A program made the position numbers and the translations under genes. Shown piece after piece: positions 26,022 through 35,087 of a stretch of DNA of 64,000 nucleotides. The stretch's first letter is position 1; each line of letters begins with the position of its first letter. Origin of the DNA: Bifidobacterium merycicum DSM 6492 (GTDB lineage Bacteria > Actinomycetota > Actinomycetes > Actinomycetales > Bifidobacteriaceae); the NCBI RefSeq assembly GCF_900129045.1, contig NZ_FQTX01000001.1:62001-126000 (forward strand), in the 5' to 3' direction. The notes below the pieces were generated by a model. That model saw only the letters and a program-made list of their open reading frames with translations, had not been told where the DNA came from and did no database searches.

Positions 26022-26941
26022 GAACGCGATTCATCCTTTCCGAAACATGGACGAGCCTCAAGCGCAACGTGCCGATGATCATCTCGGTGATGCTCGTCAC
26101 CTTCATCTCCTTCGTGTTCATTGGTGCTTCGGCGTTGCTGCAGGTGCAGGTCAACAAGGCGAAGGGCGACTGGTATTCCAAGGTCGAAGTTGTGGTCTAC
26201 CTGTGCCCGGACGGCAGCAGCCAGGCCGCCACCTGCGCGGCCGGCAAGGCGCCGACCCAGCAGGAGATCGTGGAGCTTCAGGATTTCATCCATCAGGAGC
26301 TGCGCGACAACGTCTCCAAGATCACGTACGTGAGCCGTGACGACTTCTACAAGAACACCTTCCTGAAGAAGTACCCCGACGGCAAATACCAGGGTCGTAC
26401 CCTGACCGCCGCCGACATGCAGGATTCGCTGCAGCTCAAGCTCAAGGATCCGACCAAATACAAGATGGTCTCCGAAGTGCTGTCGGGCAAAACTGGCGTG
26501 GAAAGCGTGGTCGACCAGAAGCAGATCTTCGACCCGGTGTTCGCCGTGCTCAACAAGGCCACGGTGGTTACGGTGGCGCTCGCCGCCGTCATGGTGGTCG
26601 TGGCGATCCTGCTGACCGGCACGACCATCCGCATGTCCGCCGCAAGCCGCAAGAACGAGACGGAGATCATGCGTCTGGTCGGCGCGTCGAACTGGACGAT
26701 CCAGCTGCCGTTCATCCTCGAAGGCCTGTTCGCCTCACTGGTCGGCTCCTTGCTGGCAAGCGGCGCGCTCGCGGCGATCGTGCAGCTGTTCATCACCGAT
26801 GGCATCGCGCAGTCGGTGAGCTGGATTCCGTTCGTCACCCAAGGCACCGTATGGCTCATCTCCCCGGCGCTCGTGCTCGGCGCGATGCTGCTGTCCATCA
26901 TCGCGTCCGTGGTATCGCTGCACCGTTATCTCAAAGCGTGA
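26018..26941 (+). CDS. ftsX: Cell division protein FtsX
   Basis: 307 residues with the FtsX layout: one N-terminal membrane segment ([21 protein letters not shown]), an extracellular domain of about 130 residues with a cysteine pair (YLCPDG...ATCAAG), and three C-terminal membrane segments. [18 protein letters not shown] is the conserved cytoplasmic loop. It forms the FtsEX complex, which transmits ATP hydrolysis to wall hydrolases outside. The start overlaps the ftsE stop. A secreted CHAP hydrolase gene follows immediately and is its likely partner. Confidence 0.94.
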   Translation: MRTRFILSETWTSLKRNVPMIISVMLVTFISFVFIGASALLQVQVNKAKGDWYSKVEVVVYLCPDGSSQAATCAAGKAPTQQEIVELQDFIHQELRDNVSKITYVSRDDFYKNTFLKKYPDGKYQGRTLTAADMQDSLQLKLKDPTKYKMVSEVLSGKTGVESVVDQKQIFDPVFAVLNKATVVTVALAAVMVVVAILLTGTTIRMSAASRKNETEIMRLVGASNWTIQLPFILEGLFASLVGSLLASGALAAIVQLFITDGIAQSVSWIPFVTQGTVWLISPALVLGAMLLSIIASVVSLHRYLKA

Positions 26942-26969
26942 TTGACCCCTCAGGAACTGCCGCTACAAT
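26942..26969 (+). promoter_or_regulatory. Promoter of the CHAP hydrolase gene
   Basis: TTGACC (26942-26947) and TACAAT (26964-26969) are separated by 16 bp. The -35 begins directly after the ftsX stop codon. The hydrolase can thus be transcribed separately from ftsEX. Confidence 0.75.
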
Positions 26970-26999
26970 GTGCCGAAGGAAGTAGGAGGTCCCACAGTA

Positions 27000-28457
27000 G
27001 TGAACAAGCGAACAAAGTCCGCGAAGACCGTCGTCGGCGTGGCCATCTCGTGCGCGATGGTCATGGCAGCCGGATTGGCGGTCACCACCACGAACGTGTC
27101 GACCGCGCATGCGGCATCCTATGCGGAACTGCAGCAGAAGCAGGCCAATCAGGAGAATCTCAAGGCCCAGCTCGCCGGAGTCGATTCCGACCTGGCCAGC
27201 ACCATCGAGGAGTTGAACGATCTGGCCAACACGCAGATTCCGGCGGCGCAGCAGGCCGCACAGGAAGCGCTGCAAGCCTCGTATCAGGCGCAGAGCCTCG
27301 CGGACGCGACGAATCAGCGTCTCGAAGCGGCCAAGCAGGACAAGGCCACGTTGGAGCAGAAGATCCAGGAAACCGGCGTCGAATACGACGATGCGAAGGA
27401 TTCCGTCGCTGAGATCGCGCGTAACAGCTTCCATGGTTCCGACGCGTCGAAGATGATGGACGTGGTGACCGACGCCAAATCCGCCGACGAGTTCGTGGAA
27501 CAGATGCAGTCCGATGCCGCGGCGGCGCGATCCGCGTCCAACACCGCGGATGCCGCGGCCACCACACTCAACACGTCCATGAACCGCCAGCAACGTCTCG
27601 ACGCCATCGAAAAGCAGATCACCAAGCTCAAGGAGCAGGCCGACGAGCAGGCCGCGGCGGCGCAGAAAGCCTCGCAGCAGGCCGCCAACAAGCAGAGCGA
27701 TCTCGAAGCGCTGCAGGCCAAGGACACGTCGGTGCGCCAGGAGCTTGAATCCAAGAAAAGCAGCCTGACCACGCAGAGTGCCAAGGAAGCCGCGGAAATC
27801 GTCTCCATGCAGGCCGAACTGGCCGCCATGGCGGCGAAGGCCGCAGCCGAGGAGGCCGCGCGACGGGCCAACAGCTATACGCCTTCGAACGTCGGCCAGC
27901 AGACTTCATCCGGTGGCAATTCCGGTGGAAGCACAGGTGGCAACACCAGCAACTCCGGTGGCAATTCCGGTGGCAATTCCGGCGGAAACACGGGCGGCAA
28001 CACCGGTGGCGGCTACGCCAGCGGCATGAACTACGCGGTGCCGGGAAGCTGCCCTGAAGGTTCCAGCTATTGCTACGGGCATAACACCGGCAATACGGTC
28101 GGCGGCGCCGCCTACCCGGCACGTCAGTGCACCCTGTGGGCGTATCTGCGTCGCTCCCAGCTGAGTTTGCCGGTCGGTTCCTACATGGGCAACGGCGCGC
28201 AGTGGGCGGCCACCGCGCGTGGTCTTGGCTACTACGTCAACAACACGCCCCATGTGGGAGCGGCCATGGTGTTCGCCGCGGGCCAGAGTGTGGGCGGCCA
28301 TTGGACCGCCGACTGGCAGTACGGCCATGTGGCGGTCGTGGAACGTGTGAACGCCGACGGTTCCGTGCTCATCTCCGAAGGCGGCACCGGTTTCGCCACC
28401 TTCCCGGCATGGGAGACCATATCGAACGCCAGCAGCTACCAGTACGTGCACTACTGA
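27000..28457 (+). CDS. Secreted coiled-coil CHAP-domain peptidoglycan hydrolase (PcsB-like, probable FtsEX partner)
   Basis: 485 residues from GTG 27000, after a strong AGGAGGT. An N-terminal signal peptide ends near STAHAA (about residue 38). Residues about 40-290 are Ala/Gln/Glu/Lys-rich coiled coil. A Gly/Asn/Ser linker of repeated GGNS and GGNT units spans bases 27906-28017. The C-terminal CHAP domain has Cys377 in ARQCTLWAYLRR and His443 in YGHVAVVERV as the catalytic pair. The build matches PcsB of streptococci and CHAP amidases of bifidobacteria. Its position directly after ftsEX supports activation by FtsX during septum splitting. Confidence 0.85.
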   Translation: MNKRTKSAKTVVGVAISCAMVMAAGLAVTTTNVSTAHAASYAELQQKQANQENLKAQLAGVDSDLASTIEELNDLANTQIPAAQQAAQEALQASYQAQSLADATNQRLEAAKQDKATLEQKIQETGVEYDDAKDSVAEIARNSFHGSDASKMMDVVTDAKSADEFVEQMQSDAAAARSASNTADAAATTLNTSMNRQQRLDAIEKQITKLKEQADEQAAAAQKASQQAANKQSDLEALQAKDTSVRQELESKKSSLTTQSAKEAAEIVSMQAELAAMAAKAAAEEAARRANSYTPSNVGQQTSSGGNSGGSTGGNTSNSGGNSGGNSGGNTGGNTGGGYASGMNYAVPGSCPEGSSYCYGHNTGNTVGGAAYPARQCTLWAYLRRSQLSLPVGSYMGNGAQWAATARGLGYYVNNTPHVGAAMVFAAGQSVGGHWTADWQYGHVAVVERVNADGSVLISEGGTGFATFPAWETISNASSYQYVHY

Positions 28458-28565
28458 TCGTCAGGGCTCGGCACAACGAACCCGCCCGCATACGCCGTCT
28501 GAACCGTTTCAGGCGGCGTTGCTGTTATTGTGGGGTTGCGGAAACACTCAGGAAAGGAGGAGACC

Positions 28566-29045
28566 GTGGCCAAGGAACAAGGCATGAAGCCGATCGCGCA
28601 GAACAAGAAGGCGCGTCACGATTACGCCATCGAAGACAAGTACGAGGCCGGTCTGGTCCTGACGGGCACGGAGGTCAAGTCCCTGCGCGAAGGACGTGCG
28701 TCCCTCGCTGAGGCCTTCGTCTCCATCGACAGGCGCGGCGAGATGTGGCTGGAAAACGCGAACATCCCCGAATACCTCAACGGGACCTGGAACAACCACG
28801 CCCCCAAGCGCAAGCGCAAGCTGCTACTGCATGAGCGTGAGATCATCAAACTCGCAAGGCAGAGCGAAGCCAAGGGATACACGATCATCCCGCTGAGCCT
28901 GTATTTCAAGGACGGTCGCGTGAAAGCCGAGATCGCGTTGGCCCGAGGCAAACGCGAATACGACAAGCGTCAGGCGTTGCGCGAGGAACAGGACAAGCGT
29001 GAGGCGTTGCGTGCCATGCGGTACGCCAACAAGCGCGTACGCTGA
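28566..29045 (+). CDS. smpB: SsrA-binding protein SmpB
   Basis: 159 residues. It contains the family hallmarks [34 protein letters not shown], the KRKRKLLLH segment, and a basic C-terminal tail ending ANKRVR. SmpB binds tmRNA and delivers it to stalled ribosomes for trans-translation. The start is GTG 28566 after AAAGGAGG (28553-28560). The tmRNA gene itself is not present: the 200 bases before glmS are too short and lack its features. Confidence 0.95.
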   Translation: MAKEQGMKPIAQNKKARHDYAIEDKYEAGLVLTGTEVKSLREGRASLAEAFVSIDRRGEMWLENANIPEYLNGTWNNHAPKRKRKLLLHEREIIKLARQSEAKGYTIIPLSLYFKDGRVKAEIALARGKREYDKRQALREEQDKREALRAMRYANKRVR

Positions 29046-29063
29046 ACGAGGAATTATGTAGAC

Positions 29064-29138
29064 ATGCGGTAAATGCATGACGGCGCCCGGTGCGTCTGCG
29101 GCGTTCGTCTGACAGACTTGGTTGAGGAATTACCGCAT
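29064..29138. other. Leader region with inverted and direct repeats before glmS
   Basis: ATGCGGTAA (29064-29072) is complementary to TTACCGCAT (29130-29138), and GAGGAATTA occurs at both 29048 and 29124. A regulatory structure is possible. No glmS ribozyme is recognisable. Confidence 0.3.
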
Positions 29139-29247
29139 CGCGGCTTGGAACCGCGGCCCGTGGCGGCGTGATAGGTGCCGGCCCGGGCGATGGCAACGAT
29201 ATCCGCGCCGACCGTTTCGGCGCACGATAGGTTAGGGCTGGTGAAAT

Positions 29248-31140
29248 ATGTGTGGAATCGTCGGATACGCAGGACGGATCGAAACCGCGTGCGGCAAGCC
29301 GCTGGAGGTATGTCTCCAAGGCCTGCAGCGGCTTGAATACCGCGGTTACGATTCGGCCGGCGTGGCGTTGAGCGCCCCCGGCATGGACCATGTCGAGGTC
29401 CGCAAGAAGGCGGGGCGTCTGTCCAATCTCGTCGAGGACATCGAACGCAACCCGATGCCGATGGCCACCGTGGGCATCGGCCACACCCGTTGGGCCACGA
29501 ACGGCGTGCCGAACGATATCAACGCGCATCCGCACACCTCTCGTGACGGCAAGGTCGCCATCATCCACAACGGCATCATCGAGAACGCATCCCAGCTGCG
29601 TCTTGACCTGCAGACCGAAGGCTACCGTTTCGCCTCCGAGACGGATACCGAGGTCGCGGCCAAGCTGCTGGGCAAGATCACCGACAAGATCATCGAGGAG
29701 GAGGGCGCCCCCGACCTGTTCAAGGCGGTCCGTCGACTCGCCCGCATGCTCGAAGGCGCGTTCACCATCCTCGCCACCGACTGCCGCCAGCCCGATATCG
29801 TCGTCGGCGCACGCCATGATTCCCCGCTGGTCGTGGGTCTTGGCGACGGCGAGAACTTCCTCGGCTCCGATGTGGCCGCGTTCGTCGCCTACACGAAGCG
29901 CGCCATGGAAGTCGATCAGGATCAGGCCGTGTGCGTGAGCGCCGACAAGGTGATCGTTTCCGACTTCATGGGCAATATCGTGCCCGATCCCAAGGTCTAC
30001 ACCGTGGACTGGGACGCCTCCGCCGCGGAGAAGGGCGGATGGGATTCCTTTATGGACAAGGAGATCCATGAGGATCCCGCCGCGGTGCAGCGCACGCTGC
30101 TCGGCCGTCTCGACGAGCATGGTGATCTGAACCTCGACGAGGTGCGCATCGACGAACACGACTTCAAAGGCATCGACAAGATCATCGTCATCGCCTGCGG
30201 CACCGCCGCCTACGCTGGCATGGTCGCCAAATACGCCATCGAACATTGGGTGCGCATCCCGGTCGAAGTGGAACTCGCCCACGAATTCCGCTACCGCGAC
30301 CCGATCCTGACCCCGCGCACGCTGGTCGTCGCCATCTCCCAGTCCGGCGAAACCATGGACACGCTGATGGCATTGCGCCACGCCCGCGAACAGGGGTCCA
30401 AGGTGCTGGCCATCTGCAACACACAGGGCGCCACCATCCCGCGCGAATCCGACGCCGTGCTCTACACGCACGCCGGCCCGGAGGTCGCCGTCGCGTCCAC
30501 CAAGGCGTTCGTCGCGCAGATCACCGCCGCCTATGTGCTCGGCCTGTACCTCGCGCAGGTGAAGGGCGCGATGTACCGTGATGAGATCCAGCAGACGCTT
30601 GACTCCCTCAAAGACATGCCGCGTAAGATCCAGTGGGTGCTCGACACGCAGACCGACACCGTCCACGCCGCCGCCGAACAGATGGTCGATGCCAAGTCGT
30701 TCCTGTTCCTCGGCCGTCACGTCGGCTACCCGGTCGCCATGGAAGGCGCGCTCAAGCTCAAGGAGATCGCCTACACCTTCACCGAAGGCTTCGCCGCGGG
30801 CGAGCTCAAGCACGGGCCGATCGCGCTGGTCGACGAAGGTGAACCCGTCGTGTTCATCGTGCCGCCGGCGCGTGGCCGCAATGTGCTGCACGCCAAGGTC
30901 ATCTCCGGCATCGAAGAGGTGAAGGCGCGTGGCGCGTACATCATCGCCGTGGCCGAGGAGAACGACCCGGATGTGGAACGTTACGCCGACGTGGTGTTCT
31001 GGCGCCCCGCATGCCCGACGTTGATGAGCCCGCTGGTGGATGTGGTCCCGCTGCAGCTGTTCGCCATGGATATGGCCAAGCTGAAGAAGTATGACGTGGA
31101 CAAGCCGCGTAATCTCGCCAAGTCCGTCACCGTCGAATGA
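29248..31140 (+). CDS. glmS: Glutamine--fructose-6-phosphate aminotransferase (isomerizing)
   Basis: 630 residues. The protein begins MCGIVGYAG, so Cys2 becomes the N-terminal catalytic cysteine after Met removal. RLEYRGYDSAGVA, GHTRWATNG and HNGIIENA complete the class II glutaminase domain. The C-terminal half has two SIS domains with SQSGETMDT, ASTKAF and GRHVGYPVAMEGALKLKE, ending in KSVTVE. The enzyme makes glucosamine 6-phosphate for peptidoglycan and amino sugars. An upstream TAGGTT (-10-like) and AGGG lie within 25 bases of the start. Confidence 0.96.
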   Translation: MCGIVGYAGRIETACGKPLEVCLQGLQRLEYRGYDSAGVALSAPGMDHVEVRKKAGRLSNLVEDIERNPMPMATVGIGHTRWATNGVPNDINAHPHTSRDGKVAIIHNGIIENASQLRLDLQTEGYRFASETDTEVAAKLLGKITDKIIEEEGAPDLFKAVRRLARMLEGAFTILATDCRQPDIVVGARHDSPLVVGLGDGENFLGSDVAAFVAYTKRAMEVDQDQAVCVSADKVIVSDFMGNIVPDPKVYTVDWDASAAEKGGWDSFMDKEIHEDPAAVQRTLLGRLDEHGDLNLDEVRIDEHDFKGIDKIIVIACGTAAYAGMVAKYAIEHWVRIPVEVELAHEFRYRDPILTPRTLVVAISQSGETMDTLMALRHAREQGSKVLAICNTQGATIPRESDAVLYTHAGPEVAVASTKAFVAQITAAYVLGLYLAQVKGAMYRDEIQQTLDSLKDMPRKIQWVLDTQTDTVHAAAEQMVDAKSFLFLGRHVGYPVAMEGALKLKEIAYTFTEGFAAGELKHGPIALVDEGEPVVFIVPPARGRNVLHAKVISGIEEVKARGAYIIAVAEENDPDVERYADVVFWRPACPTLMSPLVDVVPLQLFAMDMAKLKKYDVDKPRNLAKSVTVE

Positions 31141-31147
31141 TGATGTC

Positions 31148-31182
31148 GCGTAAGGCCCGGCCCGCGTGGTCGGGCCTTACGC
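31148..31182 (+). terminator. Terminator after glmS
   Basis: GCGTAAGGCCCG (31148-31159) pairs perfectly with CGGGCCTTACGC (31171-31182), starting 8 bases after the glmS stop. Confidence 0.7.
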
Positions 31183-31233
31183 TTGGCCGGAGGACGGTGA
31201 GTCCTCACATTCCGGGGAACGATAAGCATTGAG

Positions 31234-32055
31234 GTGGTCGCATTGGGGCATCGATGGGTGACCGAGGAACCGCGGATTCCGTTCGAACTCGGTATCGTGT
31301 ATGAGGATGAGCGGATCATCGTGGTGGATAAGCCGCATTTCCTGGCGACCACGCCGCGCGGCATGTGGTACCGCGAAACCGCGCTGATACGGTTGCGTGA
31401 CATGTACGACGATCCCGGCATCGTCCCCGCGCATCGATTGGACCGGGCCACCGCGGGCATCGTGGTATTCGTGCGCGACCCCGCCAGCCGAGGCGCCTAC
31501 CAGATGCTGTTCCAGAACCGTCTGACCACAAAGACCTACGAATGCCTGGCACCGCTCAGACCGGTTTCGCGACCGGAATACGGCACCATACGCAGGCTCA
31601 CGACGCCTCGCCCGTTCCCGCTCGAGCGCCGCTCGCGCATCGTCAAACAGCGTGGAATCCTCCAAGCCTATGAGGAGCTGGGCACGCCGAACGCGCAGAC
31701 GATGATCGAACGCGCGGGCGGCATGTCATGCCGCGCGGCGGGCGAATCTGGTATGCCGTGGCATACGGCCGGCGTTCGGAACCGTATGGGCGTGGCGCGA
31801 TACGTACTGCACCCGAAAACCGGCAAAACGCATCAGCTGCGCGTGCACATGAACTCGCTGGGTCTGCCCATTCTCGGAGACGATCTCTACCCGCGCGTCA
31901 TCGACCGCCCCTATGACGACTTCTCCACGCCGCTGGAACTCGTGGCGCGCGAACTCTCCTTCGACGATCCGATCACCGGCGAACACCGCCGTTTCACCTC
32001 GCGCATCCCCTTGGGTGAGGGGCCTTTGGACGGGCAGGCGGGGGAGCGGCGCTGA
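31234..32055 (+). CDS. RluA-family pseudouridine synthase
   Basis: 273 residues. The catalytic motif is HRLDRATAGIVVF, whose Asp attacks the uridine. IVYEDERIIVVDKPHFLATTP precedes it and YVLHPKTGKTHQLRVHMNSLGLPILGD follows, the usual RluA order. No S4 domain is present. It would modify one or more uridines in rRNA or tRNA; the target cannot be told. GTG 31234 is the first credible start after an in-frame stop. It converges with the DUF349 gene. Confidence 0.85.
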   Translation: MVALGHRWVTEEPRIPFELGIVYEDERIIVVDKPHFLATTPRGMWYRETALIRLRDMYDDPGIVPAHRLDRATAGIVVFVRDPASRGAYQMLFQNRLTTKTYECLAPLRPVSRPEYGTIRRLTTPRPFPLERRSRIVKQRGILQAYEELGTPNAQTMIERAGGMSCRAAGESGMPWHTAGVRNRMGVARYVLHPKTGKTHQLRVHMNSLGLPILGDDLYPRVIDRPYDDFSTPLELVARELSFDDPITGEHRRFTSRIPLGEGPLDGQAGERR

Positions 32056-32077
32056 CTTGGAGCGAACTCGCATATGC

Positions 32078-32125
32078 ATATGCCGAAGGGGCGGTACCCA
32101 TGCGGGTACCGCCCCTCCGGCATAT
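32078..32125. terminator. Bidirectional terminator hairpin
   Basis: AGGGGCGGTACCC (32087-32099) pairs perfectly with 32104-32116. Past one mismatch, ATATGCCG (32078-32085) pairs with CGGCATAT (32118-32125). It separates convergent genes. Confidence 0.85.
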
Positions 32126-32160
32126 CACTATGATTCAGACGGGCGAAAGCCGGAGCCGAA

Positions 32161-33582
32161 TCACTTCACGGCGTTCAGCCACTGCTCCTTGGTGGCCTTC
32201 TCGGCCTCAAGCTTGGCCTTCTTCGCCGGATCGGTCTCGGCGGCGATCTTCTCCTCAAGCTCGGCGAGCTGCGCGTTGAGTTGCTCCTCGAAGCTGGACT
32301 TACGGGCATCGGCCTCCGGGTCGGACTGCTTCCACGCGGCCTCCTCGACGGACTTGATCTGCTTGTCCACCTCGTCCAGACGGCCTTCGATGCGGCGCAT
32401 ATCCTCACGCGGCACATAACCGATCTGATCCCACTCGTCCTGGATCTCGGCCAGAGCCTGACGAGCCTGCTTGGCGGCCTTCTCGTCGGCGACCGGCACC
32501 AGAGCCTCGGCCTTCTTCAGCAGCGCCTCCTTCTTGGCGAGATTCTCCTTCTCGTCGGCGGAGATCTGCTCGCGATCGGCCTGACGTGCGTTGAAGAAGG
32601 TGTCGGCGGCCTCGCGGAAACGTGCCCACAGGGTGTCATCCTCGTTGCGGCCAGCGCGGCCGGCCTTCTTCCAACGATCCATCAGCTCGTTGAACTGGCG
32701 GGAGGTTTCGGTCCAAGCAGTGGAATCCTTGATCTCGTTGGCCTCGGCGATGATCGCCTCCTTGGCGGCCTTGGCCTGGTTGCGTTCATTGTCGCGGGCC
32801 TGCGCCCACTTGCGGCGGGACTGGTTGAAGGTGGTGCGGGCGGCGGAGAAACGCTTCCACAGCTCGTCGGCATCCTTCTTATCGATACGCACGTTGTTGC
32901 GCTGGTGAGTCTGCCACTCGTCGAACAGGGCACGGAACTTGTCGGCGGTGGAACGCCAGTTGGTGTTGTCTCCCAGACCGGCGGCCAGCACCTCGGCCTT
33001 CTCCACGATGGCGGTACGGCCTGCGACCGCTGCGGCGACCGCGGCCTTGCGGGCCTCGGCCAGCTCGGCCTTCTTGGCGTCCGCCTTGGTCTTCAGATCC
33101 TCATACTGGGCCTTCAAAGCAGCCAGATCGCCGACCACTGCGGGAGATTCGGTCTCTTCGGCGAGCATCTTCATCGTCTCGTCGATCTCACGCGGCTTGA
33201 CGTTCGCGCTCTTCAGACGGGCCGCCAGAGCGTCGAGCTTTGCCTTGAGATCAAGGAAGCGACGCGCATACAGGGCCAGAGCCTCCTCCTTGGAGACATC
33301 GGGGAACTGGCCGACCTCACGCTCGCCGTCGCCGTCCTTGACGAACACGGTGCCGTTGTCGTCAACGCGGCCGAAGGACTCGGCCTGCTTGACCTGCGCC
33401 TCGGTATGGGAGACGGCGGATGCCGCGACACGGGCGGCGGGCGCGGCCTTCTTGGCGAATGCGGCGGGGGACGGAGCGTGGGGCTTCGGGGCGGCCGGCT
33501 TCGGTGCCTTGGCTGCTCCCTGCGTTTCCTGTGCGGTGGTCTCGGTGGTGGTTTCGTTCTTGGTGACGTTCTCGTCGGCCAT
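32161..33582 (-). CDS. DUF349 repeat protein
   Basis: 473 residues, highly charged and helical. The first 75 residues are Thr/Ala/Pro/Lys-rich low complexity. At least three DUF349 modules follow, each with a W-x-x-x-x...F...W...R pattern: NWRSTADKFRALFDEWQTH, AWTETSRQFNELMDRWKKAG, and DEWDQIGYVPREDMRRIEGR. The C terminus is a Glu/Lys/Ala coiled coil. The biochemical role is not established to my knowledge. AAGGAGCTGGCC precedes ATG 33582. It diverges from hisS and shares the intergenic promoter region. Confidence 0.8.
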   Translation of the reverse strand: MADENVTKNETTTETTAQETQGAAKAPKPAAPKPHAPSPAAFAKKAAPAARVAASAVSHTEAQVKQAESFGRVDDNGTVFVKDGDGEREVGQFPDVSKEEALALYARRFLDLKAKLDALAARLKSANVKPREIDETMKMLAEETESPAVVGDLAALKAQYEDLKTKADAKKAELAEARKAAVAAAVAGRTAIVEKAEVLAAGLGDNTNWRSTADKFRALFDEWQTHQRNNVRIDKKDADELWKRFSAARTTFNQSRRKWAQARDNERNQAKAAKEAIIAEANEIKDSTAWTETSRQFNELMDRWKKAGRAGRNEDDTLWARFREAADTFFNARQADREQISADEKENLAKKEALLKKAEALVPVADEKAAKQARQALAEIQDEWDQIGYVPREDMRRIEGRLDEVDKQIKSVEEAAWKQSDPEADARKSSFEEQLNAQLAELEEKIAAETDPAKKAKLEAEKATKEQWLNAVK

Positions 33583-33666
33583 GGCCAGCTCCTTACAGCT
33601 TGGAAGTGTGTGCATCGCGCTTCACATCCTGACGGAACAGGGATGTTTGACGCAACCTTCACCTAT

Positions 33667-33672
33667 TATATT
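33667..33672 (+). promoter_or_regulatory. -10 box of a leaderless hisS promoter
   Basis: TATATT lies exactly 6 bases before GTG 33679. A TTGACG at 33647-33652 is close but only 14 bp from the box. No ribosome binding site is seen. Confidence 0.6.
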
Positions 33673-33678
33673 GATTCC

Positions 33679-35058
33679 GTGGCTAAAGGCGCATCAATAT
33701 CAGGATTTCCAGAGTGGCTCCCCTCTGAACGTGTTGTGGAGCAGCGTGTCATCGACACGCTCCGTGAAGTATTCGAGCTCAACGGCTTCCTAGGCATCGA
33801 GACGAGAGCCGTGGAAACCGGGGCTTCCTTGCTGAAGAAAGGCGAAACCAGCAAGGAGATCTACCTGCTGAGCCGTCTGCAGGACGTCGGCAACGAATCC
33901 GACACCCCGATCGAGGAAAGACTCGGCCTGCACTTCGACCTCACCGTGCCGCTGAGCCGTTACGTGGTCGAACATTCGGGCGATCTCGCCTTCCCGTTCA
34001 AGCGTTGGCAGATCCAGAAGGTCTGGCGTGGCGAACGCCCGCAGGAAGGACGATTCCGCGAGTTCGTCCAGGCCGACATCGACGTGATCGGCAACGGCGA
34101 CCTGCCGGACCACTACGAAGTGGAACTGCCGCTGGTCATGGTCTCCGCGCTGGAACGCCTGCGCGAATTCGGCCTGCCCAAAGCAACCGTGCACGCGAAC
34201 AACCGCAAGCTTTCCGAAGGCTTCTACCGTGGCCTCGGCCTCGACGACATCGAAGGCGTGCTGCGCGAAATCGACAAGCTCGACAAGATCGGCGCCGATG
34301 AAGTGGCCAAGCTGCTGGTCGAAACCTGCGGCGCCACCGACGCGCAGGCCCGCGCCTGCCTCGAACTGGCCGAGCTCACCGCCGCCAACGGTACCGAACT
34401 CGCCGAAAAGTTCGACGCGCTCGCGGCCAAGCATGGCATCCCCACCGATTCCGAAGCCTACGCGCTCGCGCATGAAGGCCTGAGCACGCTGGGCATGATC
34501 GTCGACCAGGCGGCCGCGATCCGTCCCGGCTCCGTCATCGCCGATCTGAAGATCGCCCGCGGACTGGACTACTACACCGGTTCCGTGTACGAGACCTTCC
34601 TCGACGGCGTGGCATCCCTCGGCTCCATCTGCTCCGGCGGACGTTACGACAACCTCGCCTCGCAAGGCAACCGCAAGTACCCGGGCGTCGGCCTGTCCAT
34701 CGGCCTGAGCCGACTCGTCAGCTACATGCTGCACACCGCGGGCGCACACGCCAACCGCGTATCCCCGGCAAGCGTGCTCGTCGCCGTGTGGAACGAAAGC
34801 GAACGCGCCGAATCCAACGCGATCGCCAACGCGCTGCGCGCACGCGGCATCGCCGCCGACGTGGCGCCGACCGCCGCCAAACTGGGCAAGCAGATCAAGT
34901 ACGCCGACAAGCTCGGCATTCCGTACGTGTGGTTCCCCGGTCAGGAGGGTGCGGGCGACGAGGTGAAGAACATCGTCTCCGGCGAGCAGAACCCGGCCGA
35001 TCGCACGTCGTGGGAGCCGGATACTGTTAATGCCCGGCAAACCGTTGTTATTGATTGA
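33679..35058 (+). CDS. hisS: Histidine--tRNA ligase
   Basis: 459 residues from GTG 33679 ([16 protein letters not shown]). Class II signatures are present: motif 2 FRxE-like region [34 protein letters not shown], written here only as [16 protein letters not shown]; the histidine loops [16 protein letters not shown] and [10 protein letters not shown]; and motif 3 [11 protein letters not shown]. The anticodon-binding domain fills the C-terminal 100 residues. The transcript appears leaderless. No T-box or other leader is possible if so. aspS follows after 29 bases and is probably cotranscribed. Confidence 0.95.
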   Translation: MAKGASISGFPEWLPSERVVEQRVIDTLREVFELNGFLGIETRAVETGASLLKKGETSKEIYLLSRLQDVGNESDTPIEERLGLHFDLTVPLSRYVVEHSGDLAFPFKRWQIQKVWRGERPQEGRFREFVQADIDVIGNGDLPDHYEVELPLVMVSALERLREFGLPKATVHANNRKLSEGFYRGLGLDDIEGVLREIDKLDKIGADEVAKLLVETCGATDAQARACLELAELTAANGTELAEKFDALAAKHGIPTDSEAYALAHEGLSTLGMIVDQAAAIRPGSVIADLKIARGLDYYTGSVYETFLDGVASLGSICSGGRYDNLASQGNRKYPGVGLSIGLSRLVSYMLHTAGAHANRVSPASVLVAVWNESERAESNAIANALRARGIAADVAPTAAKLGKQIKYADKLGIPYVWFPGQEGAGDEVKNIVSGEQNPADRTSWEPDTVNARQTVVID

Positions 35059-35087
35059 TTAATCGAATAATTGGGAGTATTCAAAGC

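Noticed and set aside
29046..29247. tmRNA gene or glmS ribozyme
   Set aside because: The gap is only about 200 bases and lacks the tRNA-like ends of tmRNA; the ribozyme core is not recognisable.
32281..33678. A long upstream extension of the histidyl-tRNA synthetase frame
   Set aside because: The extension lies antisense to the DUF349 gene. The protein has its family length from GTG 33679, which also fits the promoter spacing.
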